Shown in pieces: positions 1 to 6,369 of a stretch of 7,572 nt of DNA. Origin of the DNA: an uncultured Gemmatimonadales bacterium (GTDB taxonomy: Bacteria > Gemmatimonadota > Gemmatimonadetes > Longimicrobiales > Gaopeijiaceae); NCBI GenBank assembly GCA_937983085.1, contig CALJKZ010000080.1:1-7572 (forward strand), written 5' to 3'. The first letter of the stretch is position 1; the number at the start of each line of letters is the position of its first letter. A program made the translations under genes and the position numbers. The notes under the pieces are model-generated. The model was given only the letters and a program-made list of their open reading frames with translations. It ran no database searches and had not been told where the DNA came from.

Positions 1-239
1 CGCTCGATGACCTTCTCCACCCACTCGGCGGTGATGGGCTCGATGTACGTCCGATCCGCGAGATCCGGATCGGTCATGATGGTGGCCGGATTGGAGTTCA
101 CCAGGACGACGCGGTACCCCTCCTCCTTGAGGGCGCGCACCGCCTGGGTACCGGAATAATCGAACTCGCAGGCCTGACCGATGACGATCGGTCCGGAGCC
201 GAGGATGAGGATGGTGTCTAGGTCGTCGCGTCGGGGCAC
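1..239 (-). CDS. carB: Carbamoyl-phosphate synthase large subunit, N-terminal fragment
   Basis: This is the first 79 residues of the large subunit of carbamoyl-phosphate synthase, which uses glutamine-derived ammonia, bicarbonate and two ATP to make carbamoyl phosphate for pyrimidine and arginine synthesis in the cytoplasm. The visible part is the start of the first ATP-grasp half: the PRRDDLDTILILGSGPIVIG segment, then GQACEFDYSGTQAVRALKEE, then VLVNSNPATIMTDPDLADRT, all nearly invariant in the family. The GTG start gives the usual M-P-R/K-R N-terminus, and AGGGA lies 5 bases upstream of it. The gene is cut by the window edge, not broken. The gene just upstream is not carA but a small membrane protein gene, so carA is not adjacent on the 5' side. 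Confidence 0.96.
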   Translation of the reverse strand, partial: MPRRDDLDTILILGSGPIVIGQACEFDYSGTQAVRALKEEGYRVVLVNSNPATIMTDPDLADRTYIEPITAEWVEKVIE

Positions 240-244
240 GGGGA

Positions 245-249
245 TCCCT
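245..249 (-). promoter_or_regulatory. Ribosome binding site for carB
   Basis: AGGGA on the minus strand, 5 bases before the GTG at 239. It supports GTG as the start. The ATG at about 265 is out of frame with carB. Confidence 0.6.
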
Positions 250-281
250 GGGGCGGCGGCCTCATCGCGATGCCTCGGGTG

Positions 282-398
282 CTAGGCATCCCCACCCTTT
301 CCGGATTCCTTCCGGATGGCGGTGTAGAGCACCACGGAGAAGCCACCCCACACGAAGCCCATGATCAGGACCATCGTGATCCACGTCGCTGTGGTCAT
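282..398 (-). CDS. metS: MetS-type NSS transporter small subunit, 38 aa
   Basis: A 38-residue protein beginning MTTATWITMVLIMGFVWGGF and ending in a charged tail (IRKESGKGGDA). It is one hydrophobic helix, about residues 5-28, with a WGG motif in its middle (residues 17-19) and a short basic/polar C-terminus. This pattern matches the MetS family (methionine/alanine importer small subunit; known from MetPS of Corynebacterium glutamicum), single-span partners of NSS-family sodium symporters in the inner membrane. A clear Shine-Dalgarno sequence lies 6 bases before the ATG, and codon choice is GC-rich like its neighbours. It lies 42 bases before carB and 158 bases after a lipoprotein gene. The only NSS transporter gene in the window is about 6 kb upstream on the same strand, so the true partner is uncertain. 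The family call rests on the motif pattern and length alone. Confidence 0.78.
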   Translation of the reverse strand: MTTATWITMVLIMGFVWGGFSVVLYTAIRKESGKGGDA

Positions 399-404
399 GG
401 GCGG

Positions 405-410
405 CTCCCC
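405..410 (-). promoter_or_regulatory. Ribosome binding site for the metS-like gene
   Basis: GGGGAG on the minus strand, 6 bases before the ATG at 398. This strong site is good evidence that the tiny reading frame is translated. Confidence 0.65.
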
Positions 411-476
411 GGCTCGCGGCGGCCGATCGGTTCAAAGTTGGCGGTGTTCGGCGGGGCCGCGGCTTCATCGATCGCA

Positions 477-498
477 GGCGCGGGTCGAGCCGCGCGCC
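477..498 (-). repeat. GC-rich inverted repeat (hairpin) between lipoprotein and metS-like genes
   Basis: GGCGCGGG (477-484) and CCGCGCGCC (490-498) are complementary apart from a one-base bulge, around a 5-base loop. This would form a stable RNA hairpin after the lipoprotein gene. No T-tract follows on the transcript side, so it is not a classical intrinsic terminator. It could stabilise the upstream mRNA 3' end or mark a factor-dependent stop. I found no convincing -35/-10 promoter in the rest of this gap (399-556). Confidence 0.4.
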
Positions 499-521
499 TG
501 GTGAGAAAACGGCCCGCGTAA

Positions 522-551
522 GGTGGCGCAAGCCGGGGGGGTGGGCAAGCC
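522..551. repeat. Short imperfect direct repeat flanking a G-run
   Basis: GGTGGCGCAAGCC (522-534) recurs as GGTGGGCAAGCC (540-551), one base shorter, with five G between the copies. It sits just past the lipoprotein stop codon. It may be an operator, a slippage product or chance in GC-rich DNA. Confidence 0.3.
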
Positions 552-556
552 GACCC

Positions 557-934
557 TCAGCGCTCGACGCGTACCGTCACGTTGGACGTGGCAATGGCCT
601 GATTCGACCCGTTGGCCGCCGACACCACCCGTACGGTGGGATCCTCCATCCCCAGGTCGTCGACGTCGATGTCCACCACCATCTCGCCGGGATCGGGCGT
701 GATGAGGATCACGCGGTGCGTCGCCTCACGACCTGCCACGGCGGCCGAGTACACACGGGTCGATCCTCGCGCGGTGAAGCCCTGGATGCCCGCGCCCTGG
801 ACCTCGAGGACGACGCCACCGACGGACGGTCCCGATGCGAAGGCGGTGATCGTTCCCGGTCCGCTGGGGCCGGAGTCACACGCGCCCATCGTCAGAGCGA
901 GCGCAAGAACCAGACCCACGGCGGCGCGGTTCAT
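557..934 (-). CDS. Small secreted lipoprotein, unknown function
   Basis: A 125-residue protein with a lipoprotein signal: MNRAAVGLVLALALTMGAC, with the lipidated Cys at residue 19, then a flexible DSGPSGPG linker. The rest (about residues 27-125) is rich in Val, Thr and Gly, predicted to be all-beta, and contains a TPDPGEMVVDIDVDDLG stretch followed by a VRVVSAANGSNQ segment. I recognise the style from small lipoproteins of Gemmatimonadota-like genomes but no defined function. The ATG overlaps the stop codon of the upstream M6 protease gene (ATGA, 931-934), with AGGGAG 6 bases before it, so the two are probably translationally coupled. A longer reading frame extends upstream to 1042, but it lies inside the protease gene, lacks a signal sequence at its start and is Arg-rich there, so I chose the ATG at 934. 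The lipoprotein may anchor, assist or inhibit the protease; that is inference from coupling only. Confidence 0.82.
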   Translation of the reverse strand: MNRAAVGLVLALALTMGACDSGPSGPGTITAFASGPSVGGVVLEVQGAGIQGFTARGSTRVYSAAVAGREATHRVILITPDPGEMVVDIDVDDLGMEDPTVRVVSAANGSNQAIATSNVTVRVER

Positions 935-3453
935 CGTCGGCTCCCTGCGGCATCCGCTTGCGCGGCACCGATGACGATGGTCCGGCGGTGCACACCGTCG
1001 ACGTCGGCGCTGAACGGCAGGCTCGGGTCGGCGAGCACCCACTCGCGGAAGTCGCCGATGTCGTACGGCGCCACGCCGTTGCCCTGCAGGTTCAGGAAGT
1101 TGATCTGGTCGTCGGTGAGGGCCGGTCCGCTGAGGAGGAAGGGCGATGCCAGCTGCTCGATGGAGAGGACCGGAGCCGCCAGGGCCAACGTCAACAACGC
1201 CGTGGACGGCAAGCCGTTGGCGTCGACGGCCTCCACGGTGACAGGGAACGACCCCATTTCCAGCGCAGCTCCTGCGATGAGGCCGGATCTCGACAGAGTG
1301 AGTCCGATGGGGAGGTCCCCACCCGTCACCGTCCAGGTGACGGGAGCGGTACCGTCCTCGACCTCGAGTTGTACCTCCACCCGGGTCGCAGCCGGAAGCC
1401 CGACGTCCGCATCAACGATCCGGTAGATCAGCTCGAAGTCGGCCGAAGCGTCGAGGGGCCCGTTCATGGTGAACGAGGCGGGGTTGCCCTGGCCCGCTAG
1501 GGCTCCGCCCCAGCCGAGGAACGAGAAGCCCGTCAGCGGCACGGCCTCCAGCGATACCGACGCGCCGTCGCCGAACCACAGATCGGAAGAGATCGGATTG
1601 CTCTGGAAGGTGGCCGGCTCCACCGCGTTCACGCCTCCCGTGACGGTGAGCGCCAACTCGTACTCGGTGCCCCCGTACTCGGCGGTGAAGGTGGTATCAC
1701 CCACCGGCGTCGTCACCGTTCGGACTCGCGACTCGGCGGGGTCGTCCAGCCACCGGACGAAGGGTCGCCGCTCACCTGGCGCCACCGCCTCGCCAGCCAC
1801 GGCCTCCACCGTGTGCGTCACGAAGGGGGCCGACGAGAACGTCGTGGCCGGGGGGTCGGTCTGTTGTCCGTTCACGGTGAAGATGCCGTCGGTGCCCGAC
1901 GTCCCTTGCGGCGATACCGTGATGGAGGCGAAGCGGGTTGCCGCCCTCAGCGTCACGTCGTCGCCCGACTCCTGGATGTCGAAGAGCGTCACGCCCGTGA
2001 CACCTCCGCCGAACGACAACGAACCGGGCTGGCTCACCGTATGGAAGGCCGTATTCCCGGTTGAGCCAGGGAACGGGTCGCCGGCGTCACCACGCCCGAT
2101 GCCGGCCCCCAGATCGTCGTCGCCATCCGCCTGGCGCAGCCAGACGCCTTGATGGGCGTTGGCATTCACCCGGTTGGGGGGCCACCGGCCGGCCACCCAG
2201 TCCGGATCGATCTGCCAGACCAACAGGCCCTCCCGGTAGAGGTTCTGATCGAACCCCATGCGTTGCCGGTTCTCCAGGAGGAAGTACTCGCCGGAGCCGT
2301 CGTTCGCGTCGACGCGGTACACCACACCCGAGCCTACCACCGGCGGGATGGTCAGCACGCCGTGGTCCGTGTCGGGGGCGAGGGTCACGACGTCGACCCA
2401 CCCCAGCGCGGCCTTCGTCCACGCCCCCATGTGGCACGGTGAGGCCGGCGAGGCATTGTTGCAGCCCCACGAACCGGACGCCATGAGGTCCCACACGCCG
2501 GAACCGCTGGTGCGAGCGCCGTCGTCGGGGCACGACGTTCCTCCGTCGCACGTGTCGTACAAGTCGGGAAGCCCGAAGGCGTGGCCCAACTCGTGGGTGA
2601 AGACACCGATCTCGTTGAGAGCCCCGCCCGAGCAGGAGATGGACGGCTGGATGGTGTAGTCGTTGATCCGGATGAAGCCGCCGCCGGCGCGGGGGGTGTC
2701 GGTGGTGAACACCGTGCCCACCGCGGCGGACAACGACCACCTGTGGGACCAGATCCGGTCCCCGCTCCCCGAGCCACCGCACTCGCCGCCGCGGGTGGGA
2801 TGCATGACCGCCAGGACGTCGACGAATCCGTCGTCATCGCCTGAGTTGGGCTCACCATCGGGCCCATCGTTGTCGTACGCGCCCCAGTCCACGCCGACCT
2901 GCAGGTCCAGGACTTCGTAGACGAAGTTGCCCGCTCCCTGCCCGCCCAGGGATCCGCTCACCAGCCCGCTCTCGCCCACCGTGTACGCCGTGTCGGGGCG
3001 GGCCGTCTGAACCCAGTCCAGCACGTCACCCTGAAGCGTCACGCGGCTGTTGGAGACTTCGGTGTAGTACGCGGTGATGCTGGCGGGACCGCCGCCGAAG
3101 TAAGCGTCGTCGATCTCCGATCGGCTGTACGGGGGTGACGCGCCGGAGTTGGAATACAGGCCCAGGACCACCGGGATTCGATACGTGCCCAGCACCGGGT
3201 CACGCGGACCGAGGTTGAGGGCGGGACCGCTCCCGGACCGTCCTCCGTCCGAAGCCCTGAACTCGAGACCGCGCCCGCCGTGGAGTCCACGCTGGAACTC
3301 GAAGGCCGCCGGATCGGCCCGCTTCGTCCGCTCATACCCGTCGGGGACCGGCGTACCGTACCGTCGCCCCAACATCTCAACGTCCTGGCCGGCGGCGCCC
3401 ACGAGGGGTGCCGACGCGAACAGCAGGACGACGGTGGCAAAAAGGCGGCGCAT
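931..3453 (-). CDS. Secreted M6-family metalloprotease with C-terminal Ig-like repeats
   Basis: An 840-residue exported zinc endopeptidase of the immune inhibitor A (M6) type. Residues 1-20 are a signal peptide (MRRLFATVVLLFASAPLVGA). The catalytic region spans about residues 85-350, with the zinc motif HELGHAFGLPD at 287-297 (ligands His287, His291, probably Asp297; catalytic Glu288) and the Met-turn-like WDLMASGSW at 321-329. Six cysteines (225, 274, 302, 308, 331, 340) surround it and could form disulfides. The M6-typical EYFLLENRQ (389-397) and GLLVWQID (409-416) follow. Next come two bacterial beta-repeat domains of InlB-B/Flg_new_2 style (about 507-595, 598-676; RWLDDP and FLGWGG signatures), a putative He_PIG Ig-like domain (about 677-761; LPIGLTLSRSGLIAG) and a C-terminal segment with a dockerin-like LQGNG...YDIGDF motif (about 789-802). 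The ATG at 3453 is chosen because it directly begins the signal peptide; a TTG at 3471 would add six residues. Neither has a good ribosome site. It probably digests external protein for nutrition. Confidence 0.93.
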   Translation of the reverse strand: MRRLFATVVLLFASAPLVGAAGQDVEMLGRRYGTPVPDGYERTKRADPAAFEFQRGLHGGRGLEFRASDGGRSGSGPALNLGPRDPVLGTYRIPVVLGLYSNSGASPPYSRSEIDDAYFGGGPASITAYYTEVSNSRVTLQGDVLDWVQTARPDTAYTVGESGLVSGSLGGQGAGNFVYEVLDLQVGVDWGAYDNDGPDGEPNSGDDDGFVDVLAVMHPTRGGECGGSGSGDRIWSHRWSLSAAVGTVFTTDTPRAGGGFIRINDYTIQPSISCSGGALNEIGVFTHELGHAFGLPDLYDTCDGGTSCPDDGARTSGSGVWDLMASGSWGCNNASPASPCHMGAWTKAALGWVDVVTLAPDTDHGVLTIPPVVGSGVVYRVDANDGSGEYFLLENRQRMGFDQNLYREGLLVWQIDPDWVAGRWPPNRVNANAHQGVWLRQADGDDDLGAGIGRGDAGDPFPGSTGNTAFHTVSQPGSLSFGGGVTGVTLFDIQESGDDVTLRAATRFASITVSPQGTSGTDGIFTVNGQQTDPPATTFSSAPFVTHTVEAVAGEAVAPGERRPFVRWLDDPAESRVRTVTTPVGDTTFTAEYGGTEYELALTVTGGVNAVEPATFQSNPISSDLWFGDGASVSLEAVPLTGFSFLGWGGALAGQGNPASFTMNGPLDASADFELIYRIVDADVGLPAATRVEVQLEVEDGTAPVTWTVTGGDLPIGLTLSRSGLIAGAALEMGSFPVTVEAVDANGLPSTALLTLALAAPVLSIEQLASPFLLSGPALTDDQINFLNLQGNGVAPYDIGDFREWVLADPSLPFSADVDGVHRRTIVIGAAQADAAGSRR
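941..946 (-). promoter_or_regulatory. Ribosome binding site for the lipoprotein gene
   Basis: AGGGAG on the minus strand, 6 bases before the ATG at 934 and inside the 3' end of the protease gene. It decides the lipoprotein start. Confidence 0.65.
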
Positions 3454-3529
3454 GGGAGTCGTGGCGTGCAAAGCTCGTGCCGGGGCGAGCGTTGGCGGGT
3501 GATCGGCTTCCAGACCTACACGATGCCTG

Positions 3530-3545
3530 AAAACCGGGTTCCCCG
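3530..3545 (-). terminator. Weak intrinsic terminator candidate after the HD-hydrolase gene
   Basis: On the minus strand CGGG-GAA-CCCG (3545-3535) forms a 4-bp hairpin, extendable by G-T wobble pairs, followed by G and TTTT (3533-3530). It lies 27 bases past the stop of the HD-hydrolase gene, in the 118-base gap before the protease gene, where an operon end is expected. The stem is short, so the call is tentative. I see no clear -35/-10 pair for the protease in the rest of the gap. Confidence 0.3.
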
Positions 3546-3571
3546 ACCAGGACTTCGTTTCCGGGAGGCCG

Positions 3572-4141
3572 TCAGCGGCTCACATCCTCACCGCGAATCC
3601 CCAGGTCCTCCGCAACGACCCTCATGCCGTCGATGACGTTCTGGATGTGCTCGGTTCGGTCGATGCCCAGAAGCTCGATCCCCTTCTCCACCTCGTCACG
3701 ATGGACCCCGGCGGCGAAGGCCTTGTCCTTCAGCTTCTTCTTCACCGACTTGGGCTTGAGGTCGTCGATGCCCGTCGGCCGGACGAGACACGTCGCGAAG
3801 ACCAGCCCCGAAAGCTCGTCGCACGCCACCAGCACCTTGTCGAGATCCGTCTCGGGCTCCACCCCCGTGAAGTCCGAGCGGTGGGCCAGTATGGCATGGA
3901 GCACCTCTTCCGGGTAGCCCAGCTCCCGCAAGTGGTCGACGGCGGTGAGGGGATGCTGCTCGGGGTGTTTTTCCCAGTCCAGATCGTGGAGGAGCCCCGC
4001 GAGTCCCCACAGGTCCTCGTCTTCCCCCCGCATACGGGCGTAGTGACGAACGGCGGCCTCGACGGAGTACATGTGCTTCCTCAATCCCTCGTTTTCCACC
4101 CACTCTTCCAGCAGTGCGACGGCATCGGCTCGTTGGGGCAT
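3572..4141 (-). CDS. HD-superfamily (HDIG-type) predicted hydrolase
   Basis: A 189-residue cytoplasmic protein of the HD metal-dependent phosphohydrolase superfamily. Metal-binding candidates are His23 (in RKHMYSVEAA), His52-Asp53 (in GLLHDLDWEKHP) and Asp108 (in VACDELSGL); His63 and His87 are further candidates. The C-terminal third contains KPKSVKKKLKDKAFAAGVHR and a helix ending near the C-terminus, as in the small stand-alone predicted HD hydrolases found widely in bacteria. Such proteins usually hydrolyse a phosphoester or nucleotide, but the substrate here cannot be told from sequence. The ATG at 4141 is preceded by GAGGAAA about 10 bases away, overlapping the nth stop codon, and the gap to nth is 15 bases, so it is probably cotranscribed with nth. 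It is the last gene of the upstream cluster. Confidence 0.9.
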   Translation of the reverse strand: MPQRADAVALLEEWVENEGLRKHMYSVEAAVRHYARMRGEDEDLWGLAGLLHDLDWEKHPEQHPLTAVDHLRELGYPEEVLHAILAHRSDFTGVEPETDLDKVLVACDELSGLVFATCLVRPTGIDDLKPKSVKKKLKDKAFAAGVHRDEVEKGIELLGIDRTEHIQNVIDGMRVVAEDLGIRGEDVSR

Positions 4142-4156
4142 GGCGACGTGGTTTCC

Positions 4157-4807
4157 TCAGGCGTTGGACGAGGGACAAAGGTGGGCCACGACACATGCCT
4201 CGCACAGGGGCTTCCGTGCGTCGCAGACGTTGCGGCCGTGCCAGATGAGGAGGTGGGCAAGCATGGTCCACTGCTCCCGCGGGAAGAGCTCGACGAGATC
4301 GCGCTCCACCTTCACCGGGTTGTCTTCACGGGTCAGCCTCATGCGATTGGAGAGCCGCTTCACATGGGTGTCCACCACCACGCCCTCGTTGATGTCGAAG
4401 GCGTTGCCCAGGACCACGTTGGCGGTCTTCCGACCGACTCCCGGCAGCCGAGTCAGGGCATCGAGATCCTTCGGGACCTCGCCCCCGTGGTCGGCCATGA
4501 CCCCGCGCGCGAAACCGATGATGTTCTTCGCCTTGTTTCGGAAGAAGCCGGTCGAGCGGACGATTTCCTCCACGTCTTCCTGTCGGGCCTGGGCGAGCGC
4601 CTCCGCGTCGGGGTACCGCCGGAAGAGTTCCGGCGTCGTTTCGTTCACCCGGACGTCGGTGGTTTGAGCCGACAGAATGGTGGCGACGGCGAGCTGGAAC
4701 GGGGTCTCGAAGTCCAGCTCACAATGAGCGTCGGGGTACTCGGCACGGAGGAGATCGTAGATGGTCTCCGCCCGCTCTCTGCGGGCCTTCTTGGACTCAC
4801 GAGGCAT
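4157..4807 (-). CDS. nth: Endonuclease III (DNA glycosylase/AP lyase)
   Basis: A 216-residue base-excision-repair enzyme that removes oxidised pyrimidines and cuts the DNA at the resulting abasic site. The helix-hairpin-helix is LPGVGRKTANVV at 121-132, with the catalytic Lys127 (Lys120 in E. coli) and the catalytic Asp146 in VVVDTHVKRLSNR (Asp138 in E. coli). The ILSAQTTDVRVN segment at 44-55 is the conserved N-terminal motif. The [4Fe-4S] cluster ligands are all present at the C-terminus: Cys195, Cys202, Cys205 and Cys211 (C-X6-C-X2-C-X5-C). Length is normal for the family. The ATG is 3 bases after the stop codon of the upstream unknown gene, so it is probably translated by coupling; the nearest purine-rich site (GGGA) is about 12 bases away. 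Confidence 0.97.
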   Translation of the reverse strand: MPRESKKARRERAETIYDLLRAEYPDAHCELDFETPFQLAVATILSAQTTDVRVNETTPELFRRYPDAEALAQARQEDVEEIVRSTGFFRNKAKNIIGFARGVMADHGGEVPKDLDALTRLPGVGRKTANVVLGNAFDINEGVVVDTHVKRLSNRMRLTREDNPVKVERDLVELFPREQWTMLAHLLIWHGRNVCDARKPLCEACVVAHLCPSSNA

Positions 4808-4810
4808 GGT

Positions 4811-5599
4811 TCACGGCATTCCCAGGGTGACGCGGGCGTAGTCGAGACGCGACGGTCTCGGCGAAGAATCGACCGGGGGCGAGGTCGGACTCCCCTCTTC
4901 CACGGCTTCGGGGTTTCCGCTCACGTGGGCGAAGAAACGGGCCAGGAGCTTGTAGACCTCCCCCGGGGACCGAATCTCGCAAAGGCCGTCGATGTCGGCT
5001 CCCGGCAGGTCGGTGGAGTAGTCGGGGCCCTCCTCGCGGGCGTCCAGATCGAGCCACGATGCGGCGTCGTCCACCGGAGCCTCGGGAAGCGGCACGACGC
5101 CGACGCCTGGTCGATCGGGACGAAGGCCCGTCACAAGGAGCACGTGAAGGCGGCCGCCCGGGGCCACGCTCCAGAAGACGCCGTCGATGGACTCGGGGGC
5201 GTCCGCCGCCGCCCGGGTCCAGAAGAGGTGTTGCGGAAGCTGGATGTACCCTGCCTCCGCGGGTGGTCCGGGGTCACCATCCGGAGCGCCTTCCACCAGG
5301 TACCGGGCGGCGTGTGTGGTGAGGAGGTGCAGATGTCGCCCCGCCTCTTCGAAGCGGAGCGCGTGGTAGACCACGGGCCCGAAGCGATGCAGCGTGCCGG
5401 GATCCGTCTCACCCCCGGCCGTGCTCCGGATGAAGGCTTCCACCGAGCCGAGGGTCAGGAAATCGATCAGCGCACGGGCATCCACGCCTCGTGCCCCCGC
5501 CTCCTCCGCCACGGCGCTCGCCAGCGCCGTGACCTCGGCGTCACCCGGAAAGGCGAGTTCGAAGGGAGTGGTCCGTGCATAAACATCGTGGAGGGACAT
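4811..5599 (-). CDS. Uncharacterised 262-residue protein
   Basis: I do not recognise a family. The protein is soluble-looking, with no signal peptide or membrane segment, and is acidic. It begins MSLHDVYARTTPFELAFPGD, followed by a helical region (about 20-60; AEVTALASAVAEEAG, ALIDFLTLGSVEAFIRS) and a mixed alpha/beta middle (about 74-170) with hydrophobic strands such as VFWSVAPGGRLHVLLVTGL. Residues 200-228 (ADIDGLCEIRSPGEVYKLLARFFAHVSG) look like a conserved amphipathic helix. The tail (229-250) is low-complexity and Pro/Ser/Glu-rich. The frame is open to 5824, but those extra residues are Arg/Gly/Pro-rich and overlap the upstream gene, so I chose the ATG at 5599, 8 bases after that gene's stop. 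It is packed between a zincin-type peptidase gene and nth, which suggests cotranscription but not function. Confidence 0.78.
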   Translation of the reverse strand: MSLHDVYARTTPFELAFPGDAEVTALASAVAEEAGARGVDARALIDFLTLGSVEAFIRSTAGGETDPGTLHRFGPVVYHALRFEEAGRHLHLLTTHAARYLVEGAPDGDPGPPAEAGYIQLPQHLFWTRAAADAPESIDGVFWSVAPGGRLHVLLVTGLRPDRPGVGVVPLPEAPVDDAASWLDLDAREEGPDYSTDLPGADIDGLCEIRSPGEVYKLLARFFAHVSGNPEAVEEGSPTSPPVDSSPRPSRLDYARVTLGMP

Positions 5600-5607
5600 G
5601 GGGTGGC

Positions 5608-6342
5608 CTACCCCGACGGAGGGAGCGGTTCCGGCTCGACCTCCCACTCGCCGATCAGGGGATCGGCGGCCATGAACACGCCCTTCAGGCTTTCCCACCA
5701 CCCTTGTCGCCGGACGATCACGAGTTCCACCGCCTCGTCCTCGGCGCCGAGGCCCTCGAGGTACACGAAGTGCACGTCGGCGCGCTCGGCGGGAGCCGGG
5801 ATGCGATATCGGCCACCCCGCCACTCGAAGTCGATGTCGTCACGCGCCGCCAGCTCGTCGGCGGTGAGCACGACTTCGATGAACCACGCCTTCTCCACCT
5901 GATAGACGCCCGGTGCCACCTCGTCGCCGGACTGGTAGTACCACGGGTCGAAGGACTCGCCGTCGAAGCGCTTGAACGATTGATCGGCGGCATAGTCGAC
6001 GCCCTCCAAGGCGGCGTCGCCGGCCAGACTCTCCAGGTGGTGGCGAAGTTCGTGGGTGAGCGTCTCCCACGTCTCCTCCTCCCAGTCGAAGGTGTCGCTC
6101 TTCTCGGACAGCGCCTGGAACGACCCCCAGTAGAGTGCGATGACCGACCGGGTCGTGTCCGAAGAGCCGTAGTCGGAGATGTGCTCTTCCGTGAGACACT
6201 CCCCGAGCGTGTAGACGCCGGGGTGATCGGGGTGCTCGGGAGCCTCCCGGCGCACCGTCAATCCGTCGATGCCCTCGAGGTAGACCTCGGGGATCTCGGC
6301 GTAGAGCTCCCGTGCCAGTGCCTCGAACTCGGCGAAGAGCAC
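5608..6342 (-). CDS. Zincin-type metallopeptidase with probable DnaJ-like C-terminal domain
   Basis: A 244-residue cytoplasmic protein without signal peptide. The N-terminal half (about 1-120) resembles the minimal metalloprotease PF06262 (DUF1025) group: an N-terminal helix FEALARELYAEIP, a strand-rich stretch leading to VIALYWGSFQAL, and a zinc helix WETLTHELRHHLESLAG with HExxH at 97-101 (His97, Glu98, His101). Residues 150-212 read like a DnaJ C-terminal substrate-binding fold: VVLTADELAARDDIDFEWRG, then YRIPAPAERADVHFVYLEGL, then GLGAEDEAVELVIVRR. The domain call is from pattern reading. Activity is plausible because the HExxH is intact, but the third metal ligand is not certain. The start is GTG at 6342; a CTG two codons upstream is possible, and neither has a strong ribosome site. 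It lies 27 bases after the transporter gene and 8 before the unknown gene. Confidence 0.8.
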   Translation of the reverse strand: MLFAEFEALARELYAEIPEVYLEGIDGLTVRREAPEHPDHPGVYTLGECLTEEHISDYGSSDTTRSVIALYWGSFQALSEKSDTFDWEEETWETLTHELRHHLESLAGDAALEGVDYAADQSFKRFDGESFDPWYYQSGDEVAPGVYQVEKAWFIEVVLTADELAARDDIDFEWRGGRYRIPAPAERADVHFVYLEGLGAEDEAVELVIVRRQGWWESLKGVFMAADPLIGEWEVEPEPLPPSG

Positions 6343-6369
6343 GTTCAGGACCCGTGACGGGGGCTGCCC

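Noticed and set aside
300..318. TTCCGGAT repeated twice with 3 bases between
   Set aside because: It lies within the metS-like coding sequence and encodes the IRKESGK tail; too short to be meaningful.
262..531. 89-codon minus-strand frame over the metS-like gene
   Set aside because: Arg/Pro/His-rich translation without domains. The overlapping 38-residue frame has the ribosome site and a membrane-helix pattern.
935..1042. N-terminal extension of the lipoprotein to 1042
   Set aside because: It would lie inside the protease gene, is Arg-rich and would bury the lipoprotein signal peptide.
5600..5824. N-terminal extension of the unknown gene to 5824
   Set aside because: Low-complexity Arg/Gly/Pro translation overlapping the zincin gene; ATG at 5599 gives normal operon spacing.
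3647..5902. Open frame of 751 codons on the plus strand
   Set aside because: It runs antisense across four well-supported minus-strand genes (HD hydrolase, nth, unknown gene, zincin). Its translation has no recognisable domain, and long antisense frames are common in GC-rich DNA.
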